NCBI GenBank assembly: GCA_025362395.1
Contig: JANYGK010000078.1
Location: 1 to 64,000, forward strand
Reading direction: 5' to 3'
DNA from: Bacteroidota bacterium
GTDB lineage: Bacteria; Bacteroidota; Bacteroidia; B-17B0; Aurantibacillaceae
DNA length: 64,000 bases
Shown one piece after another: positions 36,252-45,015 of the stretch. The notes below the pieces were generated by a model, which searched no databases, had not been told where the DNA came from, and saw nothing but the letters and a program-made list of their open reading frames with translations. The position numbers and the translations under genes are program-made. Numbering within the stretch: position 1 is the stretch's first letter; each line of letters opens with the position of its first letter.

Positions 36252-36968
36252 TTAAAAATTTACATAGTAATCTTTTGTAAATTCTTTGTATTCTTCTGTG
36301 TAATTATGTCTGCGATCTTCTTCAATAACTAATGTTTTTTCGGAAAATTCGGTAGGAATAAATTCGAACTGCATTAAATGGCGTTTATCAGTATCCTTAT
36401 CAGCTCTCGATTTTACTCGCAATAATTTAGAAAGATGTAATCCTTTTTTCTCAGCCAGTAAACGGAATTTTTCAGCTTCTAATTTTGGCAGGATCAAACA
36501 AAATTTACCTTTAGGATCGAGGATATGTACCACACCTTCAATCAACTCTTCAAAAGGTAAAACATCTGCATGACGAGCTTGCGAACGTTGTTCATCAGAT
36601 GATTTAAAGGACTGTTCAAAGTAAGGAGGATTGGAAACAATTAAATTAAATTTTTTACCGGTTGTTTTCGAATAATCTTGGAAAGAAGTTAAGGATACAT
36701 TTATTTTATGCGCAAATTTACTTCCTGAAATATTTTGCGCGGCCTGCTTTACGGAGTCCTCATCAATATCTATTGCATCAATACACGCTTCTGTTTTTTG
36801 AGCAAGCATTAAGGCAATAATACCCGTACCTGTACCTATGTCTAAAATTGTTTTGCTGCCGTTAGGAAAAACCCAAGCACCTAATAACACAGCATCTGTT
36901 CCAACCTTCATGGCGCAACGATCCTGATTTATTTGAAATTGCTTAAAAGCAAAACACGTGTTTGACAT
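36252..36968 (-). CDS. trmN6: tRNA1(Val) (adenine-37-N6)-methyltransferase TrmN6
   Basis: A 238-residue SAM-dependent methyltransferase. The SAM motif is ILDIGTGTGIIALMLAQ, the acidic loop is DAIDIDEDSV and the N6-adenine motif is VSNPPYFEQS. The N-terminal FKQFQINQDRCAMKVGTDAVLLGAW is diagnostic of the TrmN6/YfiC group, which methylates A37 of tRNA-Val. It is cytoplasmic and has no operon partner: it lies 55 nt before the TPR gene on the same strand and divergent from the PBP4 gene. Confidence 0.9.
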   Translation of the reverse strand: MSNTCFAFKQFQINQDRCAMKVGTDAVLLGAWVFPNGSKTILDIGTGTGIIALMLAQKTEACIDAIDIDEDSVKQAAQNISGSKFAHKINVSLTSFQDYSKTTGKKFNLIVSNPPYFEQSFKSSDEQRSQARHADVLPFEELIEGVVHILDPKGKFCLILPKLEAEKFRLLAEKKGLHLSKLLRVKSRADKDTDKRHLMQFEFIPTEFSEKTLVIEEDRRHNYTEEYKEFTKDYYVNF

Positions 36969-37095
36969 AAATCATTTTATTGATTTTACCATTAAAGTTA
37001 AAATAAATTAGCTTAAATTTATTCATTAAAATAACAAAAAAAGTTAAAGGTGTTAAATCATTCTCTTAACAAATACTGCCAATACTTATAAAAGA

Positions 37096-38571
37096 TTGAA
37101 ACACATCACCAAAATAACAACCGGAAGTTTGCGAATAATCTTTTTATTTCTTGCTTATAATGCCGCTTCTCAGCAAAACATTGATGCTGTTTTAAAATCT
37201 TATCAATATGATAAAGACCTTAGCCACGCCCAAATAAGTTTTTGTATAATAGATGCCGCCACAGGGAAAACTATTAAAGATTATAATTCTGAAATGGCTA
37301 TGATCCCTGCCAGTACTATGAAAATAGTAACCACATCAGCGGCTTTAGGTATTCTCGGAAAAAATTTCACTTACAAAACCAATTTTTATTTGCCCGGAAA
37401 AACCGATACGGTTACAGGAAATTATACAGGAGATATTTTGGTAAAGGGCAGTGGTGATCCTAGCTTTAATTCAGCGTATTTTTATAGCAACGACTCCTTA
37501 TTTTTCAATCCATTAATTAAAAAGATAAAAAATAAAGGCATTAAAAAAATAAAGGGTACGGTAGTGGTTGATGCTTCTTGTTTTGAAAACAGCATCCCAA
37601 GCACTTGGATCTGGGGCGATATCGGTAATTACTTTGGGGCAGGCGCTACCGGCTTATCTTATAAGGATAATAAATTTTCTTTATTTTATTCAAGTGCTGA
37701 AACCGGCTCACAAGCAGTTTTACAAAATATAAAACCTGATTATTTTTCGAAGCTTATGGCTATTCAATCGGATGTTAAGTCATACGGCTCAGACGATGAT
37801 GCCTTTGTGTACGGTGACCCGGATGGATATTCACGGAAAGTATCGGGAACTATACCTCCCAATCAAAAAAATTATGAAGTAGAAGCGCAAATGCCGCAGC
37901 CGCCTTTGTATTTCGGGTATAGCTTGTTGAACGAATTAGCCAAAAATAATTTAACGGTTAATAAAGACGCAAAACCCATTGCAGACGACACTCTAAAAGT
38001 TACGGTTTTAAGTGCCAATAAATTGCTTTATACGCATACTTCTCCTTCGCTTGAAAAAATAGTGTTTTATACCAACGCCAAAAGCAACAACCATTATGCG
38101 GAAAGTTTATTAAAAACAATCAGTACAAAATCAGCCGGTATGAAAGGAACTACAAGCAATGGTATAAAAGCCGCAGAAAACTATTGGAAAGACCGAGGTG
38201 TTGATGTTACAGGTTTACACATGGCAGACGGCAGCGGGTTATCGAGAGCCAATACTATTACCACAAAAATACAGGCTACTATTTTATCAAAAATTTACAG
38301 GGACAGTTTAATTTATTCAGCTTTTAATAATTCATTACCGGTTGCCGGAAAAAACGGCAGCATGACAAGTTTATGCAAAGGCACTTTTGCGGAAAATAAT
38401 ATGCGTGCAAAAACGGGATACATCAACAGGGCCAGGGGCTACTGCGGTTATGTAAAGACCAGGTCAGGAAAAGAAATAGCATTTTCTGTTCTTTTTAATA
38501 ATTACGATTGCTCGGCCAAAGAAGCGAAATTAAAAATCGAGAAATTATTGGTAGCGTTGGTAGATCTTTAA
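37096..38571 (+). CDS. dacB: D-alanyl-D-alanine carboxypeptidase/endopeptidase (PBP4, S13)
   Basis: A 491-residue periplasmic peptidoglycan peptidase of family S13. The SxxK motif is STMK at residues 73-76 (MIPASTMKIVTT), the SxN motif is SNN in NAKSNNHYAESLLK, and the third motif is KTG in MRAKTGYINRARG. The start is TTG at 37096, which gives a full signal peptide (MKHITKITTGSLRIIFLFLA, cleavage near AAS); no ATG serves as well. It cleaves D-Ala-D-Ala ends and cross-links during wall remodelling. It converges with the aminotransferase gene; only a weak 8-bp hairpin (38583-38615) lies between. Confidence 0.92.
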   Translation: MKHITKITTGSLRIIFLFLAYNAASQQNIDAVLKSYQYDKDLSHAQISFCIIDAATGKTIKDYNSEMAMIPASTMKIVTTSAALGILGKNFTYKTNFYLPGKTDTVTGNYTGDILVKGSGDPSFNSAYFYSNDSLFFNPLIKKIKNKGIKKIKGTVVVDASCFENSIPSTWIWGDIGNYFGAGATGLSYKDNKFSLFYSSAETGSQAVLQNIKPDYFSKLMAIQSDVKSYGSDDDAFVYGDPDGYSRKVSGTIPPNQKNYEVEAQMPQPPLYFGYSLLNELAKNNLTVNKDAKPIADDTLKVTVLSANKLLYTHTSPSLEKIVFYTNAKSNNHYAESLLKTISTKSAGMKGTTSNGIKAAENYWKDRGVDVTGLHMADGSGLSRANTITTKIQATILSKIYRDSLIYSAFNNSLPVAGKNGSMTSLCKGTFAENNMRAKTGYINRARGYCGYVKTRSGKEIAFSVLFNNYDCSAKEAKLKIEKLLVALVDL

Positions 38572-38645
38572 AAAAGATTAAAGACTTAAGATAAAAGATT
38601 ATGTAAACTTAAGTCGATATTCATTTTGCATACTAAATGAAAAAA

Positions 38646-39845
38646 CTAGTTTAAGACCTCGCTTATTGATCTCAGAATAATATCACAAGCCATTTTTATT
38701 TCATCTTCTGTAATAACCAATGGTGGCGCTATACGCATAGAATGCGCGTTAAATAAAAACCAATCTACAATCAACCCGTTTTTAATGCAGGTTTCAATAA
38801 TTTTAAAATTCAAATCAACGTCTTCAAAATCTAAAGACAACATTAAGCCTTTCCCTTTAATGTTTTTTATTGCCGGGTGAACTAATAAAGAACGGATCAA
38901 ATTTGATTTATGTTCAATGTTTTTTAAGAGCGCTTCGGATTGAATAGTTTGTAAACACGCCAATGATGCGGCACAGCACACGGCATTGCCTCCAAAGGTA
39001 TTTATGTTACCTAAAACAGGATTATGTGTAAACTCATTCAGTAATGTTTGAGCGCTGATGAAACAGCCTATGGGTAAACCACCGCCCATGCCTTTAGCCA
39101 ATAATAGGATATCGGGCACAATACCGGTTTGTTCAAAAGCAAAAAATGTCCCGCTGCGCCCGAACCCGTTTTGTATTTCGTCTAAAATAAATAGAGCGCC
39201 ATGCTCCGAACATTTTTCGCGAATGGCTTTTAAAAAAGCGTTGCTTGCAACAGTGTATCCTGTCTCGCTTTGCACAGGTTCTATAATGACACAAGCTGTT
39301 TTAGAACTAATATGTTTGTGAACTTCTTCAATAGAATTATATTCTAAAATTTTTACATCCGGCAATAACGGTCTGAAAGCTTGCTTAAATTCTTCATTGC
39401 CCATTACGCTTAATGAGCCGTGAGAGCTGCCATGATAGGCATTTGTAAAGCAAATAATTTCTGTTCGGCCTGTTACGCGTTTTGACAGTTTTAAAGCGCC
39501 TTCTGTAGCTTCTGTTCCGGAATTTGTATAAAAAACAGAATTTAAATTTTCGGGTAACAAGTCTGTTAAAGCCTTTGCCAGTTGTATTTGCGGAGACTGC
39601 ACATATTCACCGTACACCATTAAGTGCATATACGTTTCCGCTTGTTGCTGAATGGCTTTTACGACGTTAGGGTGACAATGTCCGACATTACTGACGGAGA
39701 TCCCGGAAATAAAATCGATATACGATTTACCGGTCACATCATATAAATAAATACCCTGCGCTTTTACAATTTCCAGATCCATCGGTTTTGGAGAGACCTG
39801 CGCTACATGGTTTAAAAATAATTGTCGGTTAGAAATTTGCATCAT
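38646..39845 (-). CDS. Class III PLP-dependent aminotransferase (ornithine/acetylornithine type)
   Basis: A 399-residue fold-type I aminotransferase. The PLP lysine is K251 (LLLAKGMGGGLPIG), with the pocket motif LDEIQNGFGRSG (D222, Q225) and the phosphate-binding loop YTNSGTEATEGALKL. The N-terminus NRQLFLNHVAQVSPKP fits the Bacteroidota aspartate/acetylornithine aminotransferase-family proteins, so ATG 39845 is right (a second ATG follows at once). The substrate is not defined; no arginine genes are adjacent. Its start codon directly abuts the T-tract of the terminator of the gene upstream. Confidence 0.88.
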   Translation of the reverse strand: MMQISNRQLFLNHVAQVSPKPMDLEIVKAQGIYLYDVTGKSYIDFISGISVSNVGHCHPNVVKAIQQQAETYMHLMVYGEYVQSPQIQLAKALTDLLPENLNSVFYTNSGTEATEGALKLSKRVTGRTEIICFTNAYHGSSHGSLSVMGNEEFKQAFRPLLPDVKILEYNSIEEVHKHISSKTACVIIEPVQSETGYTVASNAFLKAIREKCSEHGALFILDEIQNGFGRSGTFFAFEQTGIVPDILLLAKGMGGGLPIGCFISAQTLLNEFTHNPVLGNINTFGGNAVCCAASLACLQTIQSEALLKNIEHKSNLIRSLLVHPAIKNIKGKGLMLSLDFEDVDLNFKIIETCIKNGLIVDWFLFNAHSMRIAPPLVITEDEIKMACDIILRSISEVLN

Positions 39846-39886
39846 AAAAAAAGTGCCTGTATCGGATTACAACACAGGCACAAAAA
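39846..39886 (-). terminator. Intrinsic terminator abutting the aminotransferase start
   Basis: An 8-bp perfect stem GTGCCTGT/ACAGGCAC (39853-39860, 39874-39881) has A-tracts on both sides. On the minus strand the seven T lie at 39852-39846 and the next base is the ATG of the aminotransferase at 39845. It terminates the 16-residue-repeat protein gene. Confidence 0.85.
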
Positions 39887-39899
39887 TAGTTTTAATTCA

Positions 39900-40295
39900 T
39901 TAAAAGAAATCAAAAAAGAACATCACGGCCGCTTGTTCTTTATTAACACCGCTTGCAGAACCCACAATGCTGCCGTTTTTACGAACATCCCCGTTACTTT
40001 CAATTTTACCTACAATGCTTCCGTTCAGTCGCACATCGCCGTTTGATTCCACCTTCCCTACTATTGAACCGTTTTTACGGATATCGCCATTCGATTCAAT
40101 TTTACCTTTTATACTTCCGTCTACGCGAATGTCTCCATTCGATTCAAATTTTCCTTTGATGCTGCCGTTAATACGAACATCGCCGTTTGATTCGACCTTT
40201 CCGTAAATAGAACCGTTCTTTCTCAGATCCTGCGCATGAGCTGTTTGTATTATAAAACAAGCTGCAAATGCTACTACCAAATGTTTAAATTTCAT
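39900..40295 (-). CDS. Exported 16-residue-repeat protein ('beta-flower'-like)
   Basis: A 131-residue protein with a signal peptide (cleavage near AHA21). Five perfect-length 16-residue repeats occupy residues 28-107, consensus GSI(K/V)GK(V/I)ESNGD(V/I)R(K/x)N. They are followed by GSIVGSASGVNKEQAAVMFFFDFF with a very aromatic C-terminus. Small proteins of this kind are common in Bacteroidota and I recall the label '5-fold beta-flower protein' for them. The regular five-fold repeat suggests a closed beta structure. Function is unknown. It is followed by a strong terminator. Confidence 0.8.
   Translation of the reverse strand: MKFKHLVVAFAACFIIQTAHAQDLRKNGSIYGKVESNGDVRINGSIKGKFESNGDIRVDGSIKGKIESNGDIRKNGSIVGKVESNGDVRLNGSIVGKIESNGDVRKNGSIVGSASGVNKEQAAVMFFFDFF
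39975..40214 (-). repeat. Five tandem 48-bp coding repeats
   Basis: Five 48-nt units without indels encode the 16-residue repeats of the small exported protein. The DNA units differ at many third positions, so they are old enough to have drifted at silent sites while the protein was conserved. Confidence 0.85.
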
Positions 40296-40346
40296 GTTTT
40301 TAAGTTTAGGTTTTAATATTAAATATAATAAAATTATCTTTCGTAT

Positions 40347-40961
40347 TTAACCTACTTGGTAATACGTTAATTTTAAGTCGGAGATTTTTTTCAATTTTTC
40401 TTCGCATTGCTCGCTGTTAGCCTTACGGATAGTAAACCTAATTTTACAATTCGCATCAAATTGCTGCTCGATAATCTTGCAATCCAATTGCTTTAATAAT
40501 TTCATAACATCATTTAACCGGTAAAAAGGAAAGTGAATACTGTATGAAAATAACATGTGTTTTTCTACACGCGTGGAAACTTTAATAACCTCAGCGGCCG
40601 AATTTTTATACGCATGAATTAGTCCGCTGACTCCCAATAATGTTCCGCCAAAATAACGTACGACGACAATTAAAATATTGGTTAAGTCGTTCGATTGAAT
40701 CTGCCCTAATATTGGCTTTCCCGCTGTGTTTGAAGGCTCTCCGTCATCATTGGCTCTGAAATTTAATTTATCGGCTCCTAACCGGTATGCATAGCAATGA
40801 TGGTTTGCCGTATGATGCTCTTTTTTTAACCGGGAAAGAATGTCTTTGATCTCTTTTTCGTGTTCAACCGGATAGGAGAATGCTAAAAATTTACTGCCTT
40901 TGTCTTTAAAAATTGCTTCTGCGTTTTTTTCGATCGTTATATATGTATCAGAAAATAACAT
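40347..40961 (-). CDS. yigZ: YigZ/IMPACT family protein
   Basis: About 204 residues from ATG 40961 (the frame also contains a TTG one codon earlier). The IMPACT/YigZ signature is clear: GSKFLAFSYPVEHEKEI, KKEHHTANHHCYAYRLG, ANDDGEPSNTAGKPILGQI and VVRYFGGTLLGVSGLIHAYKNSA. The C-terminal half has the EF-G domain IV-like fold. The family is linked to translation or stress but its biochemical role in bacteria is unsettled. Its ATG overlaps the TGA of the EamA gene by 1 nt (TGATG), so they are coupled. Confidence 0.9.
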   Translation of the reverse strand: MLFSDTYITIEKNAEAIFKDKGSKFLAFSYPVEHEKEIKDILSRLKKEHHTANHHCYAYRLGADKLNFRANDDGEPSNTAGKPILGQIQSNDLTNILIVVVRYFGGTLLGVSGLIHAYKNSAAEVIKVSTRVEKHMLFSYSIHFPFYRLNDVMKLLKQLDCKIIEQQFDANCKIRFTIRKANSEQCEEKLKKISDLKLTYYQVG

Positions 40962-41842
40962 CAAAAAAGAAACGTCAGTAATCCTCCCAAAACAAGAATG
41001 GATAATAAGCTGAGACCGATCCCTAACCAGTTTTTACGGGACAATTTTTCTTTAAATACCAATACCGAAATAATTGTGGAAAGCGTAAGAATGCTTAAAT
41101 TATTTATTGGGAATAATACGGAAGGCTCCATGATCCTTGAATTCAGTGCCTTTATAATAAAGTACATGGTCCCGAAATTAATAACCCCTAAAATAATTCC
41201 CGCGGGAATAGCCTTCATCTGGAATTCTTGTTTTTGAATACACAATTGGTATAGTAAAACGATAAATCCGAATACAAAAGCCGTCATGAAAATAGTAGAG
41301 AGGAATGCGTCAAAATCAGTTTCATTCAATAAAAAATACTGGGCAAAATTGATGGAAGAATCAATGATACCGCTGCAAATAAAAATAATAAGCGGGAATA
41401 ACCACCATAATTTTTTTTTTACAATGCCCTCTTCTTTTTTGTGAGATACCAGGTAAACAGCGATCAGTGCCAACACAATACCAATCACTTTTGGAAGCGT
41501 TAAGGCATCGCTGTAATATAAAATAGCCACTGAAATAGGAATAACAACTGCCATACGATTTGCCACCTGCGCCACCGAAATACCTGATTTGGCAGTAGTT
41601 TCAGCGATCACAAATAAACTGCTTACAAACACGATGCCTAAACCTATACCTAACCAAATCCATTTTTGATCGAAAATAGTTAGCGGTGTTACATCCGAAG
41701 AAGTAGTAACAAAACCTAATGAGCCTGCCACTAAATAATTAATAACAATGGCTTGGAACGACTTAATATTATTGATTGAAATAATTTTAAAAGAAATACC
41801 AAACAGGGTTGATATAAAAATAGACAGAAAAAGATAAAGCAT
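40961..41842 (-). CDS. EamA/DMT-family transporter
   Basis: A 293-residue inner-membrane protein with ten hydrophobic segments and two EamA-type halves. The second half ends ILTLSTIISVLVFKEKLSRKNWLGIGLSLLSILVLGG, the signature end of DMT transporters. The substrate (metabolite export or uptake) is unknown. It lies one base after ribD and overlaps yigZ by one base, forming an operon ribD-eamA-yigZ. Confidence 0.88.
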   Translation of the reverse strand: MLYLFLSIFISTLFGISFKIISINNIKSFQAIVINYLVAGSLGFVTTSSDVTPLTIFDQKWIWLGIGLGIVFVSSLFVIAETTAKSGISVAQVANRMAVVIPISVAILYYSDALTLPKVIGIVLALIAVYLVSHKKEEGIVKKKLWWLFPLIIFICSGIIDSSINFAQYFLLNETDFDAFLSTIFMTAFVFGFIVLLYQLCIQKQEFQMKAIPAGIILGVINFGTMYFIIKALNSRIMEPSVLFPINNLSILTLSTIISVLVFKEKLSRKNWLGIGLSLLSILVLGGLLTFLF

Positions 41843-41843
41843 A

Positions 41844-42860
41844 TTAACGGTTTAAGATCGTATAAAGTAAATCATTTTCAACGTTTTTATGCGCATGATT
41901 GTGCAAATTGATGTCGGGGGCTTGAATGCCGTGTTTAAAGGCTTTACCGGGGTTTATAAATACCCTCGCTTCATCCCATAAATGCTCATTCATAAACTTA
42001 TAAATAGTATTAGTGCCGCCTTCCACAATAATACTTGCTACAGCATTACGGAAACAATAATTCAACACCTCGTTTACTTTATCATTCCAGTTTATTTTTA
42101 TAAACTCAACATTTTCTTGTAATTCATTTTTAACCGAATTAAAAACAATTGTTTTAGCGTCAGGATTAAATATGTTTAAATTATTAGGAAGATCTGCTTC
42201 ACGGCTCAACACTAATCTTAACGGATTTTTACCGTTTACCAAACGCGTTGTTAAAAAAGGATCGTCATTTAATAATGTATTATAACCGATCAATATGGCC
42301 TGCTCTTCGGAGCGCCATTGATGCACAAGCGCTTTGCTTTCACTGCCCGTGATCCAATTATCTTCACGATTTTCAGGGATCGGCCATTGGCTTATAAAGC
42401 CGTCGCCCGTTTGCGCCCATTTTAAAATAATATAAGGACGTTTTTTTTCATGAAACGTAAAAAAACGTTTGTTCAATGCTTTGCATTCCTCTTCTAAAAT
42501 TCTGTCAACCACTTCAATACCGGCATCTTTCAGTTTTTGAATTCCTTTTCCAGCTACTAAAGGGTTAGGATCCAAACTGCCTACTACTACTTTTTTTATA
42601 TCCTTACTAATAATAAGATCGGCACAGGGAGGCGTTTTACCGTAATGCGAACAAGGTTCCAAACTCACATACAATGTGCATTGTTTCAGCAACTCATGAC
42701 CCACCTGCTTAATGGCATTAGGCTCTGCATGCGGACCGCCATACTGTTCATGATAGCCTTCCGCAATAATTTTATCATCCAATACAATCACACAACCTAC
42801 CATTGGGTTTGGAGCAACTTGACCTAAACCCTTTGCTGCCAGTTCAAGGCAGCGTTTCAT
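41844..42860 (-). CDS. ribD: Bifunctional riboflavin biosynthesis deaminase/reductase RibD
   Basis: A 338-residue enzyme for two riboflavin steps. The N-terminal deaminase has HAE at residues 44-46 (GGPHAEPNAI) and the zinc ligands in EPCSHYGKTPPC (about 71-82). The C-terminal reductase starts near RPYIILKWAQTGDGFIS and includes SIIVEGGTNTIYKF. The family usually starts slightly earlier with a D..YM motif; the upstream frame reads NTDITYM but has no ATG, GTG or TTG there, so ATG 42860 is kept. It heads the ribD-eamA-yigZ run, 35 nt after the asparaginase gene. No FMN riboswitch is seen. Confidence 0.92.
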   Translation of the reverse strand: MKRCLELAAKGLGQVAPNPMVGCVIVLDDKIIAEGYHEQYGGPHAEPNAIKQVGHELLKQCTLYVSLEPCSHYGKTPPCADLIISKDIKKVVVGSLDPNPLVAGKGIQKLKDAGIEVVDRILEEECKALNKRFFTFHEKKRPYIILKWAQTGDGFISQWPIPENREDNWITGSESKALVHQWRSEEQAILIGYNTLLNDDPFLTTRLVNGKNPLRLVLSREADLPNNLNIFNPDAKTIVFNSVKNELQENVEFIKINWNDKVNEVLNYCFRNAVASIIVEGGTNTIYKFMNEHLWDEARVFINPGKAFKHGIQAPDINLHNHAHKNVENDLLYTILNR

Positions 42861-42895
42861 GTATGTAATATCCGTATTAATAATCTTAGATTTAA

Positions 42896-43738
42896 TTAAT
42901 CAAACGTTTCAAAATTGGTTCCGTCAAAGCTTGCAAATACCATTTTAGGAAACGAATCTTGGTGATATACATTTCCTTCTTTATCAATGGCAATAGCACC
43001 TGCAAAGCCGTCGTAAGGTTTTAATTCTGCAAACGTTCTGTCAAATGCTGCTTTAATAGACATCCCGTCCGTAACGCGTGTCACAATTTTAGTTGCAACA
43101 GAAGCGCTTACTATATCTTCGCCGACGCCTGTGCAACTCACGCCGCAAAAGGCATTAGCATAATTTCCAGCTGTAGTAGCTGAATCAGAAATTCTTCCCG
43201 GCATTTCAAACCCTTTACCGCCGGTTGATGTAGCGGCAGCAATGTTTCCTTTAGCGTCTAACGCTACACAGCCTACCGTACCTGTTCCTTGTGCAGCAAC
43301 TTTTTCTTCATACTCTTTTCTGCGTTGAGGAATTTCCGTGCTGAATTTTTCGAAACCGTTCTTTCTTGCGAAACTTATTGCTCCTTCTCCTCCTAAAACA
43401 CGGTCATCGTAAGTAAATAATTTTTCTGCTACCCTGATCGGGTTTTTTACGTCTTCAATATTAATAACACCGCTAAACCTTTCAGTAACACTATCCATCA
43501 TGGAAGCGCTCATTCTTATCTTTCCGTCGCTTTGGATCTGTGAACCGATGCCCGCGTTAAACAATTCATCATTTTCCATTTGCTCTACTGCATATACGAT
43601 GGTTTCTAAAGCCGTATGGTTTTTTAAGTATTCATACGATTGTTTTACAATGCGTTCCAAAGCATCTTGTTTGGCTTTTTTAGTCTCGTGAGATTGGGAT
43701 GATTCACTGAAAAATCCGCCGTGTATAATGAGTTTCAT
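42896..43738 (-). CDS. Isoaspartyl peptidase / L-asparaginase (Ntn hydrolase, type 2)
   Basis: A 280-residue precursor that cleaves itself to expose a catalytic Thr. The site is AQGTGTVGCVALD, which puts the nucleophile at Thr154. Other family motifs are MENDELFNAGIGS and the substrate loop GRISDSATTAGNYAN. The family hydrolyses isoaspartyl dipeptides and asparagine. No signal peptide is evident (MKLIIHGGFF), so the enzyme is probably cytoplasmic. It is the first gene of the minus-strand run that continues with ribD. Confidence 0.92.
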   Translation of the reverse strand: MKLIIHGGFFSESSQSHETKKAKQDALERIVKQSYEYLKNHTALETIVYAVEQMENDELFNAGIGSQIQSDGKIRMSASMMDSVTERFSGVINIEDVKNPIRVAEKLFTYDDRVLGGEGAISFARKNGFEKFSTEIPQRRKEYEEKVAAQGTGTVGCVALDAKGNIAAATSTGGKGFEMPGRISDSATTAGNYANAFCGVSCTGVGEDIVSASVATKIVTRVTDGMSIKAAFDRTFAELKPYDGFAGAIAIDKEGNVYHQDSFPKMVFASFDGTNFETFD

Positions 43739-43863
43739 ATCTTATAAAATTTGAATGTGTATCCTTAAATATGTAATCCCTATGCCGGCAAACGCTATTT
43801 AAGTTCCTTATACAATAATAAGCAATGATTTGCTTTTTCCGGAACGTTTTGCTTAAAAAAGTT

Positions 43864-43871
43864 TACTTTTG
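43864..43871 (+). promoter_or_regulatory. Candidate -7 element placed for a leaderless yicC mRNA
   Basis: TACTTTTG is an exact TAnnTTTG match and ends 3 nt before ATG 43875. With a start site 4-5 nt downstream of the element, transcription would begin at or next to the A of the ATG. No clear -33 TTG is seen, so this is tentative. Confidence 0.35.
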
Positions 43872-43874
43872 TCT

Positions 43875-44744
43875 ATGCTAAAATCAATGACAGGCTTTGG
43901 GAAAGCCTCACAAGAGTTCGAGAGTAAAACCGTAAATGTTGAGATCCGTTCTTTAAACAGTAAAAATGTAGATTTAAATTTACGATTATCGTCTGTTTAC
44001 CGTGATAAGGAACACGAATTAAAAAGTGAGATCGCCAAATTACTGGAACGCGGAAAAATTGATCTGTCGGTGTATGTAGAATCTAAGATCCGTGAAACGC
44101 CTGTTGAAGTAAATACCGACTTGGCAAAAGCATATTATGAAAAAATTAAGCAATTGGCCATAGAGCTTAATGAACCTACCACAAATTTACTAGCGCAGGT
44201 TTTAAAAATGCCCGATGTATTAAAATCAGAACGTAAAGAACCTAACGAGCAGGATTGGAAAGACATTCACACGGTTATTTTAAAAGCCATAGAAGGTTTA
44301 AATACATTCAGGGAAGACGAAGGTAAGTCTATTGAAAAAGATTTTGAAGACCGGTTGAAAGTAATAAGCGATGCTTTGGAAAGCATAAAAGCACACGATG
44401 CAAGTCGCATTCAAAATATTAAAGACCGTATTAAAAAGAATTTAGACGAAGTAGTAGGCGCTGATAAAGTGGATAAAAACCGCTTTGAGCAAGAGCTTAT
44501 TTACTACATTGAAAAGTTGGATATTAACGAAGAAAAAGTGCGTTTAAAAACACATTTGGATTATTTTATAAAAACGATGAAAGAGCCTGCCGGCGGCAGA
44601 AAGCTTAACTTTATAGGACAGGAAATAGGACGTGAAATAAATACCATCGGTTCAAAAGCCAATGATGCTGAAATGCAAAAATTAGTGGTGTTGATGAAAG
44701 ATGAATTAGAAAAAATAAAAGAACAAACCAATAACGTACTGTAA
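43875..44744 (+). CDS. yicC: YicC family protein
   Basis: About 289 residues. The frame opens at a TTG (43869), but ATG 43875 gives MLKSMTGFGKA, the invariant YicC start. YicC_N shows VNVEIRSLNSKNVDLNLRL and the DUF1732 C-terminal domain shows GRKLNFIGQEIGREINTIGSKANDAEM. In E. coli YicC is an RNA-degradation factor (RNase adaptor or endoribonuclease). In many genomes gmk follows; here a small membrane protein gene follows instead, overlapping the stop by one base (TAATG). It is probably the first gene of a four-gene operon. Confidence 0.92.
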   Translation: MLKSMTGFGKASQEFESKTVNVEIRSLNSKNVDLNLRLSSVYRDKEHELKSEIAKLLERGKIDLSVYVESKIRETPVEVNTDLAKAYYEKIKQLAIELNEPTTNLLAQVLKMPDVLKSERKEPNEQDWKDIHTVILKAIEGLNTFREDEGKSIEKDFEDRLKVISDALESIKAHDASRIQNIKDRIKKNLDEVVGADKVDKNRFEQELIYYIEKLDINEEKVRLKTHLDYFIKTMKEPAGGRKLNFIGQEIGREINTIGSKANDAEMQKLVVLMKDELEKIKEQTNNVL

Positions 44745-45013
44745 TGCGCTTATATAAACTTTCAGGATATTTATCGGTTATATTCGGCATACTGTGTTGT
44801 GTGTTCATTATTTTAAGCGTTGTTACAAAACATCCGATTTACCTTGTGCCGGCCCTGGTCAACACATTTTTAGGATTTATTTTTTCGATCATTAATATTT
44901 ATTTAAACGCAAAGTACGAGATCTCGAAAAAAAATTTCAGCTTAGGTTTCGGAGGATTGGTCCTTTCTTCTATTCCTGTTATCTTTTTAATGGTCATCAT
45001 TTTTAAACACTAA
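44744..45013 (+). CDS. Small three-helix membrane protein
   Basis: An 89-residue protein with three hydrophobic segments: about residues 8-27 (YLSVIFGILCCVFIILSVV), 31-52 (IYLVPALVNTFLGFIFSII) and 67-87 (LGFGGLVLSSIPVIFLMVII). I do not recognise the family; it resembles generic DUF4190-like small membrane proteins only in layout. Start overlap with yicC (TAATG) and a 2-nt gap to the prenyltransferase gene show it is part of the operon and truly translated. Confidence 0.7.
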   Translation: MRLYKLSGYLSVIFGILCCVFIILSVVTKHPIYLVPALVNTFLGFIFSIINIYLNAKYEISKKNFSLGFGGLVLSSIPVIFLMVIIFKH

Positions 45014-45015
45014 AC

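Noticed and set aside
38583-38615. 8-bp inverted repeat GACTTAAG/CTTAAGTC between dacB and the aminotransferase
   Set aside because: Loop of 17 nt, AT-rich stem and no T-run; too weak to call a terminator.
42861-42890. Possible longer N-terminus of RibD (NTDITYM)
   Set aside because: The frame is open and resembles the family start, but there is no ATG, GTG or TTG in it; a rare start codon would be needed.
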